Virus record (IMG/VR): IMGVR_UViG_3300041406_000077
Coordinates: 1 to 38,327 of that record
DNA from: a virus
Length of the DNA stretch: 38,327 bases
Reading direction: 5' to 3' (one strand)
The number at the start of each line of letters is the position of its first letter. The stretch's first letter is position 1. A program made the position numbers and the translations under genes. The notes below the pieces were generated by a model. The model was not told the origin of the DNA. It made no database searches and worked only from the letters and a program-made list of their open reading frames with translations. Below, piece after piece: positions 13,810 through 20,233 of the stretch.

Positions 13810-13833
13810 AAAAGAACAAGGGCCTGACGGCCC
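13810..13833 (-). terminator. Rho-independent terminator, leftward
   Basis: On the minus strand GGGCC-GTCA-GGCCC is followed by TTGTTCTTTT. It ends transcription of the gene at 13844-14200 and shields the structured region to its left. Confidence 0.78.
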
Positions 13834-13843
13834 CCGGCCCGCC

Positions 13844-14200
13844 TTAGCGCCTGGGCTTCCCGCCTTTGTGGATGAGCTGCCGCGCTTTGGTTGCCCCTGC
13901 CAGCGAGGTCAGGCGCATGACCATGAACTGATGGCCGGTGCGGGCCTGTCCCAGTGTGGTGTAGCGGAGCATTTCGTCCGCGAGTGGCCCGCCGAACACC
14001 ATTGTTTCGTAGATGAGCGGGCGGGTGTCATCGCCCCATGGTGGCGGGTAGGCGTGGTTTAGGCCCAGCCAGACGGTGGACACGCGCCCTTGCTGGCCCA
14101 GGTCGGTGTAGGCCACGCGGCGGTCCAGCCGGAATAGTTCCATCCAGCGCTGATGGCTGACGGGTTGGGCGTCCCAGTCGTAATACAGGTCAAAGTCCAT
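13844..14200 (-). CDS. Conserved actinophage hypothetical protein ('YYDWD' family)
   Basis: 118 residues. MDFDLYYDWDAQPVSHQRWM, VSTVWLGLNHAYPPPWG and PLIYETMVFGGPLADEMLRY are the hallmarks of a widespread actinobacteriophage protein of unknown function, usually among early genes. An upstream GTG at 14209 is possible, but ATG 14200 fits the family start. It sits alone between two leftward terminators, so it probably has its own promoter or is read at low level. Confidence 0.75.
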   Translation of the reverse strand: MDFDLYYDWDAQPVSHQRWMELFRLDRRVAYTDLGQQGRVSTVWLGLNHAYPPPWGDDTRPLIYETMVFGGPLADEMLRYTTLGQARTGHQFMVMRLTSLAGATKARQLIHKGGKPRR

Positions 14201-14218
14201 GGGGTTCACTGTACGGGC

Positions 14219-14259
14219 GGAAGCCCCCGAAACCCGTTGGGATGGGTTCGGGGGCTTCC
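14219..14259 (-). terminator. Strong hairpin between two leftward genes
   Basis: Arms GGAAGCCCCCGAAACCC and GGGTTCGGGGGCTTCC pair over 16 bases with one bulged A and an 8-base loop. It follows the gene at 14336-14683 on the minus strand; no T-run is present, so termination may be partial. The space 14260-14335 shows no gene. Confidence 0.65.
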
Positions 14260-14335
14260 CTGCTTGCTCATTTGTGGAAGTCCGCCTCCGCGAGGGCTTC
14301 CAGGACGGCGTTGGGCGTTGGACATGGCCATGGTC

Positions 14336-14683
14336 TTAGCCCCTCATTTCCAGGATGAGCGTTTCTTTGACTGCCTCCACGCGTTCCGGTGCGACGTCGC
14401 GGCGACGGTTTACCATGCTGCCGTTCCTGTAAAGGGTTACGCGGAAGGTTCCGCCGAATTCGGCCTCTACCGTAAACCTGTCGCTGCTGACATCGGCGGA
14501 TTCTTCCGTGATGAGGTCGGCCATGGCTTCCACTTGGCGCGGGGTGAACGGGGCACTGTAGCCCAGGTCACGGGCCAGGGCGGTGAACCGGGCGGATGCT
14601 TCCGGGAGGGCGAGGCCGGACGCGCCGGCTACGGTCTTGATGGCGTCGGGGCGGCTGACGGTGGGTTCCAGGTGGTCGAACAT
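14336..14683 (-). CDS. Hypothetical protein, 115 residues
   Basis: Starts MFDHLEPTVSRPDAIKTVAG with AGGAACC about 8 bases upstream of ATG 14683; an earlier start at 14722 is less likely. The N-terminal half is helical (FTPRQVEAMADLITEESADV); the C-terminal half alternates strands (FTVEAEFGGTFRVTLYRNGS) and ends in a basic helix. No family is recognised. It is divergent from parA and shares the intergenic region with the putative origin, so it may act in copy control, but this is only positional inference. Confidence 0.65.
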   Translation of the reverse strand: MFDHLEPTVSRPDAIKTVAGASGLALPEASARFTALARDLGYSAPFTPRQVEAMADLITEESADVSSDRFTVEAEFGGTFRVTLYRNGSMVNRRRDVAPERVEAVKETLILEMRG

Positions 14684-14761
14684 TTCGGGTTCCTGTCTGT
14701 GGCTGGTGTTCCTTGCTGACACGACTAACTATACACGGCTAAGCGTGTAAGGCAAGTGTTT

Positions 14762-14836
14762 ACTGCACTACTTATCCACTTATTCACAGAACGCTGTGGA
14801 CACTGCGCTACTGCGTTCCTTTCCCGCGTGGCTACT
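14762..14836. other. Candidate replication origin/centromere: DnaA boxes and repeats
   Basis: TTATCCACT (14772-14780) and TTATTCACA (14780-14788) fit the DnaA box TTWTNCACA, the second exactly; a weaker reverse box TGTGGACAC lies at 14795-14803. Interspersed are repeats of the type ACTGCRCTACT: at 14762, at 14802-14815 (ACTGCGCTACTGCG) and at 14831-14838 (GCTACTGC). The region directly precedes a class Ib-like parA, where such systems keep their centromere. It could be oriV, parS or both. Confidence 0.55.
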
Positions 14837-14845
14837 GCATTCCGT

Positions 14846-14862
14846 GTCTACTTGTTGTAGAC
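14846..14862. promoter_or_regulatory. Perfect operator overlapping the parA promoter
   Basis: GTCTACTTGTTGTAGAC has six-base perfect arms. Its right arm forms TAGACT (14858-14863), a -10 box placed so that transcription would start at about the A of the parA ATG (14872), with no ribosome-binding site: probably a leaderless message. Confidence 0.72.
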
Positions 14863-14871
14863 TCTGCGGTT

Positions 14872-15513
14872 ATGGAAACCATCGCCATAGCCAGCCTGAA
14901 AGGCGGAACTGGCAAAACAACATCCGCCGCTTACCTGGCGCACGCGTACCAGCAATTAGGCCGGCGCGTGGTCATCGTGGACGCCGACCCGCAAGGCTCC
15001 ATCCTGGACTGGGCCGAAACCGCCGACTGGTCCATCCCCACCGTGGGCCTTCCGTCCGCGCAGCTCCACAAACGCCTCGCCGGGATCCTTGACGGCCGCT
15101 ATGACGTGGTCATCATCGACACGCCGCCATGGACGCCAGGCGCGACAGACAAGGGCCGCGAACCGCTGACGTCCGGAATCGTCTTTAGCGCCCTGCGCGC
15201 GGCCGATACGGTGGTGATCCCGCTGGCCCCCACGATGATGGAACTGCGCCGGGTCACGGCGACCCTGAAAGCCATAGACGACGTCGCCCCGCTCCGCGAA
15301 CATGACCCGCGCGTCCGTGCCCTGCTGAACCGGACGAAAGCGAACGCGTCCAGCACCAAAGTGATCCGGTCGGCGCTGGAATCGCACGGGTGCGCCGTGC
15401 TGGGTGCTGAGATACCCAGCAGGGAACCCGTCGCGCAGTCCTTTGGCGACCGCCTGCCCTCGAACCTGTACGGCTACCTGTCCGCAGCAATGGAACTGGA
15501 GAAGAACAAATGA
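14872..15513 (+). CDS. parA: ParA-type partition ATPase
   Basis: 213 residues. The deviant Walker A is KGGTGKTT at residues 10-17, the A' motif is VVIVDADPQGS at 33-43 and Walker B is VVIIDTPP near 79-86. It lacks an N-terminal HTH, which with its short length matches class Ib plasmid ParA proteins that partner with a small ribbon-helix-helix protein. It moves plasmid copies apart before cell division. The stop overlaps the next gene by ATGA. In a phage without integrase this points to a plasmid-like prophage, as known for some mycobacteriophages carrying parABS in place of an integrase. Confidence 0.93.
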   Translation: METIAIASLKGGTGKTTSAAYLAHAYQQLGRRVVIVDADPQGSILDWAETADWSIPTVGLPSAQLHKRLAGILDGRYDVVIIDTPPWTPGATDKGREPLTSGIVFSALRAADTVVIPLAPTMMELRRVTATLKAIDDVAPLREHDPRVRALLNRTKANASSTKVIRSALESHGCAVLGAEIPSREPVAQSFGDRLPSNLYGYLSAAMELEKNK

Positions 15514-15821
15514 GCAAGGTAACAGACCTGACCGCCCGCGCCGCCCGCCTGGCAGGGAAGCCCGACGACGTCCAGGACGACGGCGAGGAACGCGCCGCGA
15601 CGGCCCCGCGGGCCAAGGACATCCGCATGACCGTGGACCTGTCGCCGGGCCTGTATAGGAAAGTGTGGGCGTACCCGGAGGACATGGACCTGCCCGCGCA
15701 GACGGGCAGGGCGCGGATCCCGATTGTGGAAGTGTTCCGGGCGCTGGTGGAGGAACTTGCAGTGAATCAGGAACTACGCAAAGCAGTGGCTAAACGGATA
15801 CGCTCCAACGTGTCCAAGTAG
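15510..15821 (+). CDS. parB: Small ParB-like centromere-binding partner
   Basis: 103 residues. A flexible charged N-terminus (residues 1-40) is followed by KDIRMTVDLSPGLYRKVWAY and IPIVEVFRALVEELAVNQEL, a strand plus two helices typical of ribbon-helix-helix proteins. The arrangement (flexible tail that stimulates ParA, RHH domain that binds centromere repeats) is that of class Ib partition partners. It is coupled to parA by ATGA. Identification rests on fold and neighbour. Confidence 0.75.
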   Translation: MSKVTDLTARAARLAGKPDDVQDDGEERAATAPRAKDIRMTVDLSPGLYRKVWAYPEDMDLPAQTGRARIPIVEVFRALVEELAVNQELRKAVAKRIRSNVSK

Positions 15822-15834
15822 GTGCATTTCATAT

Positions 15835-15867
15835 AAAGGGGATCCGCTCCGGTTTGGCGGGCCCTTT
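15835..15867 (+). terminator. Terminator after the partition genes
   Basis: AAAGGG and CCCTTT arms with inner CCGC/GCGG pairs lie 13 bases after the partner gene's stop. This separates parAB from the next operon, whose promoter lies in 15868-16014. Confidence 0.7.
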
Positions 15868-15917
15868 CGTCATGCTTTGGGCATGCCGTGACACTGTGAC
15901 CGGACTAACGCGCGGGT

Positions 15918-15943
15918 GTCTATAAATGCGTTACGTTGTAGAC
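15918..15943. promoter_or_regulatory. Widely spaced operator half-sites
   Basis: GTCTA at 15918 and TAGAC at 15939 face each other but 16 bases apart, instead of seven. They flank TATAAA and lie about 75 bases before the HTH gene at 16015, so they may control its promoter. The rest of 15868-16014 has no gene. Confidence 0.45.
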
Positions 15944-16014
15944 GGACAGCGCCCCGCGCCGTTCGCCATAAGTGAGACATTCAGATCGCTTTTAGTCAGG
16001 AAAGGCCCAATGGA

Positions 16015-16296
16015 ATGACTGATACGCCGCACAGCCCGCGCATATCCGACCAGGCGCAGCACGAACCGGAGGAACGTTTTTACGATTCGGTGGGCAGGCC
16101 CAGGAAGCTCGCCGCAGGTGCCATGGCCGCGATGCAAAGGGAATTCCGGAAAGGTATTGGCACCAAGGAACTGGCCGAACGATATGGGGTGTCCAGGTCA
16201 CTGGTGCTGACCATCGTTTATTTCACTCCGAAAGGCCAGCCCAAACAGCAGCCGAAACCTAAGTCCAACGTCATCCAGTTCTCTAGGGCGTCCTGA
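16015..16296 (+). CDS. Helix-turn-helix protein, 93 residues
   Basis: AMAAMQREFRKGIGTKELAE followed by RYGVSRSLVLTIVYFTPKG is a resolvase/homeodomain-like HTH (Hin-type) over about residues 35-75, with a basic Lys/Gln-rich tail. No catalytic domain is attached. AGGAAAGG lies upstream, but a two-codon frame ATG-GAA-TGA at 16010 overlaps the start ATG at 16015. It heads the rightward operon that ends at 17922 and may regulate it or the replicon. Confidence 0.7.
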   Translation: MTDTPHSPRISDQAQHEPEERFYDSVGRPRKLAAGAMAAMQREFRKGIGTKELAERYGVSRSLVLTIVYFTPKGQPKQQPKPKSNVIQFSRAS

Positions 16297-16808
16297 TGAC
16301 GGCGGTAAAACTCCAGGACGTCGCGGCCGCTAATGCCCTGCTTGTCTCGCTCGGCGGTGAGGACCAGTTACCGGCCATCGCGGCTAAGTCCTTTGACCGG
16401 GCGATGCAGTTGCAGGAACGCATAGACAGGGCTTTGCGCTATGCGGAGCAGACCCCGCCGAACAGCGTCCATGCCCGGCAGATGGCCCGCATCCTGGACG
16501 GCTCCATAACCGTGGATGACGAGCTGGCGGAAGTCCCGGAATTGGATCAGCCGATGCCCAGGCAGAAAGCAGTGGAATCCAGGCCCAGGCGTAAAACGTC
16601 CGGCAAAGGGTCGGAGGATAGGACCAATGCGGAGCGCCTGAAAATCCGGCAGTGGCTCGCTGACCATAAGGGCGTGGAACCGGTCCGCGGGCGGATCCCG
16701 CAGCGCTACCTGGACGAGTATGACCAGGCGATGGCGGATGAGCGCCGGCGGCGCCGCGAACAGCGTGCGGACGATATGGCCGGCGCGATGGAGGGGCAGC
16801 TGATATGA
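16296..16808 (+). CDS. Protein with Lsr2-like C-terminal DNA-binding domain
   Basis: 170 residues. Around residues 108-150, TNAERLKIRQWLADHKGVEP then VRGRIPQRYLDEYDQA matches the DNA-binding half of Lsr2, including the RGRIP loop that inserts into the minor groove of AT-rich DNA. The N-terminal half is helical and unlike the Lsr2 dimerisation domain. Lsr2 is the actinobacterial xenogeneic silencer; phage proteins with its domain can compete with it or guard phage promoters. ATG at 16296 shares its A with the previous stop. Confidence 0.72.
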   Translation: MTAVKLQDVAAANALLVSLGGEDQLPAIAAKSFDRAMQLQERIDRALRYAEQTPPNSVHARQMARILDGSITVDDELAEVPELDQPMPRQKAVESRPRRKTSGKGSEDRTNAERLKIRQWLADHKGVEPVRGRIPQRYLDEYDQAMADERRRRREQRADDMAGAMEGQLI

Positions 16809-17050
16809 GCGAGGACCGGGCGAAACTGATTATCGAAGTGACCGCCGGCGTGGTCCCTGGAAAGGTCATGTCGGAACATACGCGACGGTACGCCTTGTCA
16901 TCGGAGCAGTGGGCGCAGGCGGGCAAGGAAAACGGGAAACAGGCGAACCTCCTGGCTGAACTAAACGGCCGCGCTCAGGGCTACGCCGGATACTTGATGC
17001 TCCAGCCGGATTATTTGAACTGGGTTCGGACAGATTGGCTGTGGCTCTAA
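16805..17050 (+). CDS. Hypothetical protein, 81 residues
   Basis: Starts MSEDRAKLIIEVTAGVVPGK and ends MLQPDYLNWVRTDWLWL. It is coupled to the Lsr2-like gene by ATGA. A short conserved-looking aromatic C-terminus (GYLMLQPDYLNWVRTDW) recalls small actinophage proteins of unknown role. No domain is recognised. Confidence 0.65.
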   Translation: MSEDRAKLIIEVTAGVVPGKVMSEHTRRYALSSEQWAQAGKENGKQANLLAELNGRAQGYAGYLMLQPDYLNWVRTDWLWL

Positions 17051-17251
17051 ATGAGCATCCGCGAAAAGGAACAGATGAGACGGGTCAAGTGCCCACGCTG
17101 CCCGCTGTGCGGCTCCGCCCCGTTGTACGCCTGGACCGGACTCGTTCCGTGGTTCTGCCCGGCGGAAGACTGCGACGCCCTGGCCTGGGATCCGTTCGTC
17201 ACTTTGGAAGACAACCTCATGAATGCCGCTAAGGCGGCGCAGCTGCCATGA
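17051..17251 (+). CDS. Small zinc-ribbon protein
   Basis: 66 residues. VKCPRCPLCGSAPLYAW then PWFCPAEDCDALAWDP gives two CxxC-type pairs, a zinc ribbon. ATG 17051 directly follows the upstream stop; ATG 17075 with AAAAGGAACAG upstream is an alternative that keeps all Cys residues. The role is unknown. Confidence 0.65.
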   Translation: MSIREKEQMRRVKCPRCPLCGSAPLYAWTGLVPWFCPAEDCDALAWDPFVTLEDNLMNAAKAAQLP

Positions 17252-17262
17252 CGTTTCAGTCC

Positions 17263-17278
17263 GTCTACACGTCCAGAC
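17263..17278. promoter_or_regulatory. Degenerate operator-like site
   Basis: GTCTACACGTCCAGAC, 16 bases, differs from the 17-bp motif by one base in the spacer and one in the right arm. It lies in the 43-base gap before the HTH gene at 17295. Confidence 0.45.
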
Positions 17279-17294
17279 GTGTAACATGGGTGCT

Positions 17295-17498
17295 ATGTCA
17301 AAGACCAAACGCCCGGCGCGTTACCTCAGCCGCCCGGAAGTCGCGGAACGTATCGGCGTTAAACCGGACACGCTGAACAGGTACAGGCTGCCCGAACCTG
17401 ACGCGCAGATCGGGGCGCGCCAGGTAGGGTGGCTTCCGGCCACGATAGACGCCTGGAACGCGTCCAGGCCCTCACGGATAAAGGCGGCGAACGAATGA
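17295..17498 (+). CDS. AlpA/excisionase-like helix-turn-helix protein
   Basis: 67 residues. RYLSRPEVAERIGVKPDTLN then GWLPATIDAWNASRPSRIK matches the HTH_17/AlpA layout, ending in the conserved W...TIDAWN. As no integrase is present, it is more likely a transcription regulator than an excisionase. ATG 17286 is an alternative start. It overlaps the next gene by ATGA. Confidence 0.72.
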   Translation: MSKTKRPARYLSRPEVAERIGVKPDTLNRYRLPEPDAQIGARQVGWLPATIDAWNASRPSRIKAANE

Positions 17499-17650
17499 CC
17501 ACGGACGATGCTGTGGCGGCTGTGGTGGCCGCATGGCTGGACCCCGGCGTCCAGCCCGGCTATCACCGTTTCATGCAGGACCGCCTGCATACTGAATGGC
17601 CGGTACTCGCCAAAGCACTGGAAGCACTGGCAGCAAAGGCGGACAAATGA
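17495..17650 (+). CDS. Hypothetical protein, 51 residues
   Basis: MTTDDAVAAVVAAWLDPGVQ, then a helical stretch YHRFMQDRLHTEWPVLAKAL. It is coupled on both sides by ATGA overlaps, which supports translation. No family is recognised. Confidence 0.6.
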   Translation: MTTDDAVAAVVAAWLDPGVQPGYHRFMQDRLHTEWPVLAKALEALAAKADK

Positions 17651-17922
17651 CCACGGACAGGATCCGGGATGCCCTCGCGGAACTAGCCGCCGACGGGTTG
17701 CTACTGACCCACTGGACCATTTACGCGCACCCTGCGGAGTATCCGGACGGGTACGTCCTGCGGAAATGGTACATAGGGACGGGTTTGGGTGTCGGGCCGA
17801 TACCAGCGCGTGCGTGGTGCCTGCCGGACCTGGAAGCCGCCCAGGACCTCCTGCCGCCCGGCCTGCACTGCGTTCCGCGGTCCCCGAATGATGACCCGTC
17901 CATAGTGGAGACATGGCTTTAA
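17647..17922 (+). CDS. Hypothetical protein, 91 residues
   Basis: Starts MTTDRIRDALAELAADGLLL. It contains LRKWYIGTGLGVGPIPARAW and ends PSIVETWL, a small alpha/beta pattern. It is the last gene before the shared terminator at 18007. Function unknown. The gap 17923-18006 shows nothing else. Confidence 0.65.
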   Translation: MTTDRIRDALAELAADGLLLTHWTIYAHPAEYPDGYVLRKWYIGTGLGVGPIPARAWCLPDLEAAQDLLPPGLHCVPRSPNDDPSIVETWL

Positions 17923-18006
17923 GATGGACTAACGGCGTCCGGCGACTGGCTGGCCTTGCTGACATCCATGGTTCCTGCTGACAGCCCGGACGCCGTCCAA
18001 ACGACA

Positions 18007-18042
18007 AAAGGACCCCGCCGCGATGATGCGGCGGGGTCCTTT
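18007..18042. terminator. Bidirectional terminator between converging operons
   Basis: Perfect 15-base arms AAAGGACCCCGCCGC and GCGGCGGGGTCCTTT with a GATGAT loop. It works in both directions, ending the rightward maintenance operon and the leftward late operon. Confidence 0.92.
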
Positions 18043-18053
18043 GTGTGTTGGTG

Positions 18054-18146
18054 TTATTCCATGTCGCGGGTCAGCCACATGATGACGCCTCCGACCACCA
18101 CTATGGCGGCGCAGACGATAAGGACGGTTTGCACGGTCACGTCCAC
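18054..18146 (-). CDS. 30-residue membrane peptide at the end of the late operon
   Basis: MDVTVQTVLIVCAAIVVVGG then VIMWLTRDME, one hydrophobic span with a charged end. GTG 18146 directly follows the TAG of the upstream gene; GTG 18140 is an alternative. Its place after holin-type genes suggests a lysis role, but nothing more can be said. Confidence 0.6.
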   Translation of the reverse strand: MDVTVQTVLIVCAAIVVVGGVIMWLTRDME

Positions 18147-18455
18147 CTAGACGCCTTCCGTGAGGCGGCGGAATGCGCGGTCCACGTCGCGGGCGGCGCG
18201 GGCTTTCAGGTATCCGGCCAGGTTGTGCTTGACCATGACGGCGTCCAGGAACAGGGTTCCGGTCTGGAAGATGAACAGCCACCAGGTTATCCGGTCCACG
18301 CCGCCGATAAGCTGACCGCCAATGCTGATGCAGGACGCCAGCAGCGCGCAGCCCCACGCCCACAGCATCATGCGCGCGTGGGACAGCGTCGGCGGGTTCC
18401 GGGCGGACCAGACCAGGATGCGGCAGATTTCAGCCGCCTGGGTGCGTAGTTTCAT
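18147..18455 (-). CDS. Two-span membrane protein of the lysis region
   Basis: 102 residues. Two hydrophobic helices (LWAWGCALLASCISIGGQLI, ITWWLFIFQTGTLFLDAVMV) are followed by a basic, helical cytoplasmic tail (KHNLAGYLKARAARDVDRAF). It resembles the DUF-type membrane proteins often found beside actinophage holins. It may act as a holin partner or superinfection-exclusion protein; neither is proven. Confidence 0.68.
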   Translation of the reverse strand: MKLRTQAAEICRILVWSARNPPTLSHARMMLWAWGCALLASCISIGGQLIGGVDRITWWLFIFQTGTLFLDAVMVKHNLAGYLKARAARDVDRAFRRLTEGV

Positions 18456-18465
18456 GGTGTCTATC

Positions 18466-18768
18466 CTATGAGGGCGGCGGCGTGACCCGTTCGATGGCAG
18501 GGGACACGCCCGTGGGCTTCCACAGCGCACTGTAGCTGGACGCGCCCGTCAAGAAAATGAGCAGCGCCAGCCTGACGTAGTCGCCGGGCGTGAACAGCCC
18601 GGCCACCCACGCCGTCACCGCGGCCACGGCCAGATAAAAGCCAAAGGCCACCAGCGACTGCGTCCGGACGGACCATCTGGACTGCTGAATGATGGAAATG
18701 ACCGGCGGCGAAAAGAAACCCACACACAGCGCCCACAGTGCTGCGTTATCCAGGACCTGGTAATCCAT
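18466..18768 (-). CDS. Holin-like membrane protein
   Basis: 100 residues with three hydrophobic segments: about residues 8-27 (NAALWALCVGFFSPPVISII), 37-58 (LVAFGFYLAVAAVTAWVAGL) and 66-82 (RLALLIFLTGASSYSAL). Placement just after the amidase gene and size fit an actinophage holin, which opens the membrane so that the amidase can reach the wall. Start ATG 18768; longer reading upstream runs into the amidase gene. Confidence 0.72.
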   Translation of the reverse strand: MDYQVLDNAALWALCVGFFSPPVISIIQQSRWSVRTQSLVAFGFYLAVAAVTAWVAGLFTPGDYVRLALLIFLTGASSYSALWKPTGVSPAIERVTPPPS

Positions 18769-18779
18769 GACGGCCTCCG

Positions 18780-19499
18780 TCAGTCTGCCGGCCTGGCCAC
18801 GGATGCGAGGTCCAGGCCCAGGACGTCGATGGACGGCTGGATGGTCTGAATGGCGCCGTCCGCGTAAATCTTCATCCAGCCATTCGCTGCCATCCACTGG
18901 TAGGACTTCAGCAGCTCATCGCCGCCGATGTGCCGGCGCGTGATCCCGTCCCCGATCCAGACGTCAGGGTCATCCTTTTCCTTGCCGATAATCAGCATGT
19001 TGTCCTCCTGTAGCGGGGTAGCGACTGGCGCGGGTGCTGGGGACTCCCGCGCCAGCCGGTCCAAACGGGCAAGGTCCCACACGCCCGGGCATTGGGTGGC
19101 CGTGAAATAGTTGTGCGGCCGCAGCGGCAGGTTCCCAAAGGCGGCGCGCAATTCCCTAATCAGTTCACTGGCCGTCTGATAGTCGCCGTCGCTGGCGCGC
19201 GGGTTCAGTTCCAGCGACAGGTAATAGTTATTGCCCTCGCCGTAGGCGCCGTCACCCTGCCCCCAGGACAGCTGTGTGTCCGGGTCAAGCAGGCAGGCTA
19301 CGCGCCCGGCCTCCGCCACGTAATGGACGCTGGCCGTCCTGGACGCGCCGCCGTACACCAGATAATTGATGGTGGACTCAAAGGTGGGACGCTGCGCCGG
19401 ATCGCCCCAGTGATGAACACAAACGCCCCGGTAACGGTGCCCAGGTGGACGCGGATGGTAGAACGTGGCGCTGTGTTCGGTAATGAATTGGTAGCTCAT
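18780..19499 (-). CDS. Endolysin, N-acetylmuramoyl-L-alanine amidase
   Basis: 239 residues. An amidase_2/PGRP domain spans about residues 5-150: VCVHHWGDPA gives the first zinc His (29/30), and RPHNYFTATQCPGVWDLARL gives the second His and the Cys. A linker follows (ESPAPAPVATPLQEDN), then a C-terminal region of about 75 residues (DPDVWIGDGITRRHIGG...) that may bind the wall. It cuts the amide bond between muramic acid and L-alanine. There is no signal peptide, so it needs the holin. ATG 19499 overlaps the upstream stop by ATGA. Confidence 0.92.
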   Translation of the reverse strand: MSYQFITEHSATFYHPRPPGHRYRGVCVHHWGDPAQRPTFESTINYLVYGGASRTASVHYVAEAGRVACLLDPDTQLSWGQGDGAYGEGNNYYLSLELNPRASDGDYQTASELIRELRAAFGNLPLRPHNYFTATQCPGVWDLARLDRLARESPAPAPVATPLQEDNMLIIGKEKDDPDVWIGDGITRRHIGGDELLKSYQWMAANGWMKIYADGAIQTIQPSIDVLGLDLASVARPAD

Positions 19500-19792
19500 G
19501 ATGCCCTCCTGGACGCCCTCACCGGCCACGGCGGGATCCGGTCCGGTGCCACGCCCGCCTGGATGAGCAGCAGCCGCAACGCGCCGGCGTACTCTTCCAA
19601 ACTGCGCCTAAAGTCCGCCTCCGCCTGCTCGCGGTGTTCCGCGTCGGCCAGGCGCTCCAGCACTGACTGATTCTTGCGTTTCTCACTGACCGCCCGGCCC
19701 GACCGCCACGCCAGCAGCCCGTCGATAATCTTGGGAATGATCGCGGCCAGCCCGCCGATGCCCAGAATCGCGGTCCACAGCTCCGGGGTCAT
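19496..19792 (-). CDS. Membrane-anchored coiled-coil protein of the lysis region
   Basis: 98 residues. An N-terminal hydrophobic segment (LWTAILGIGGLAAIIPKIID) is followed by a charged helix (KNQSVLERLADAEHREQAEA), the layout of small actinophage membrane proteins upstream of the lysin. It could be a second holin-type protein or a spanin-like partner. ATG at 19792 lies two bases after the upstream stop. Confidence 0.68.
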   Translation of the reverse strand: MTPELWTAILGIGGLAAIIPKIIDGLLAWRSGRAVSEKRKNQSVLERLADAEHREQAEADFRRSLEEYAGALRLLLIQAGVAPDRIPPWPVRASRRAS

Positions 19793-19794
19793 CG

Positions 19795-20232
19795 TCAGTC
19801 CCTCCGCAGTCCTCTTGCAGGGTCCAGGTACGCCCAGGAAATGCGCTGGTAGCGCTTGAAAACGTCGCACAGCGCCACGACGACCAGCGCCACCACCAGC
19901 CAGATCCCGCCGGATGACCGTGGCGACAGGGCAAAAAACACCGCCGCGGGCAGCAGCAGCGCCCAGCCCAGGCCGGTGATGAGCAGCGCGACGCGTTCCA
20001 GCCACCAGTGCCCGGCCAGGACTGCGATGGTGCCGATCACGCCGCCGATAACCAGGGTGGACCCGACGCCCACGGACAGCAGTGGACCGATGGACCCGGT
20101 CAGGAACGTGGGCGCGCCCCCGACAGCAGCGAGCAGCCCGGCACCGCCGGCCATGACGTAGCCCGCCAGCTGCGCGGCATTGATTGCCAGCGGTTCACCC
20201 AGCAGGCTCCGCAGCGGGTGGGTCCTGGTCAT
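19795..20232 (-). CDS. Multi-span membrane protein
   Basis: 145 residues with about four hydrophobic segments (AAQLAGYVMAGGAGLLAAVG, STLVIGGVIGTIAVLAGHWW, VALLITGLGWALLLPAAVFF, GIWLVVALVVVALCDVF). The start MTRTHPLRSLLGEP at 20232 is set by the upstream stop at 20234. Similar proteins occur between tail genes and the lysin in actinophages, with holin or anti-superinfection roles suggested. The function is unproven. Confidence 0.7.
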   Translation of the reverse strand: MTRTHPLRSLLGEPLAINAAQLAGYVMAGGAGLLAAVGGAPTFLTGSIGPLLSVGVGSTLVIGGVIGTIAVLAGHWWLERVALLITGLGWALLLPAAVFFALSPRSSGGIWLVVALVVVALCDVFKRYQRISWAYLDPARGLRRD

Positions 20233-20233
20233 G

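Noticed and set aside
14260-14335. Reading NAVLEALAEADFHK before a stop on the minus strand
   Set aside because: It looks protein-like but has no start codon in frame and is too short; it may be a remnant of a truncated gene.
13150-14870. tRNA or tmRNA genes
   Set aside because: No cloverleaf with a matching acceptor stem and T-loop could be formed from any hairpin group, in this stretch or in the edge hairpins.
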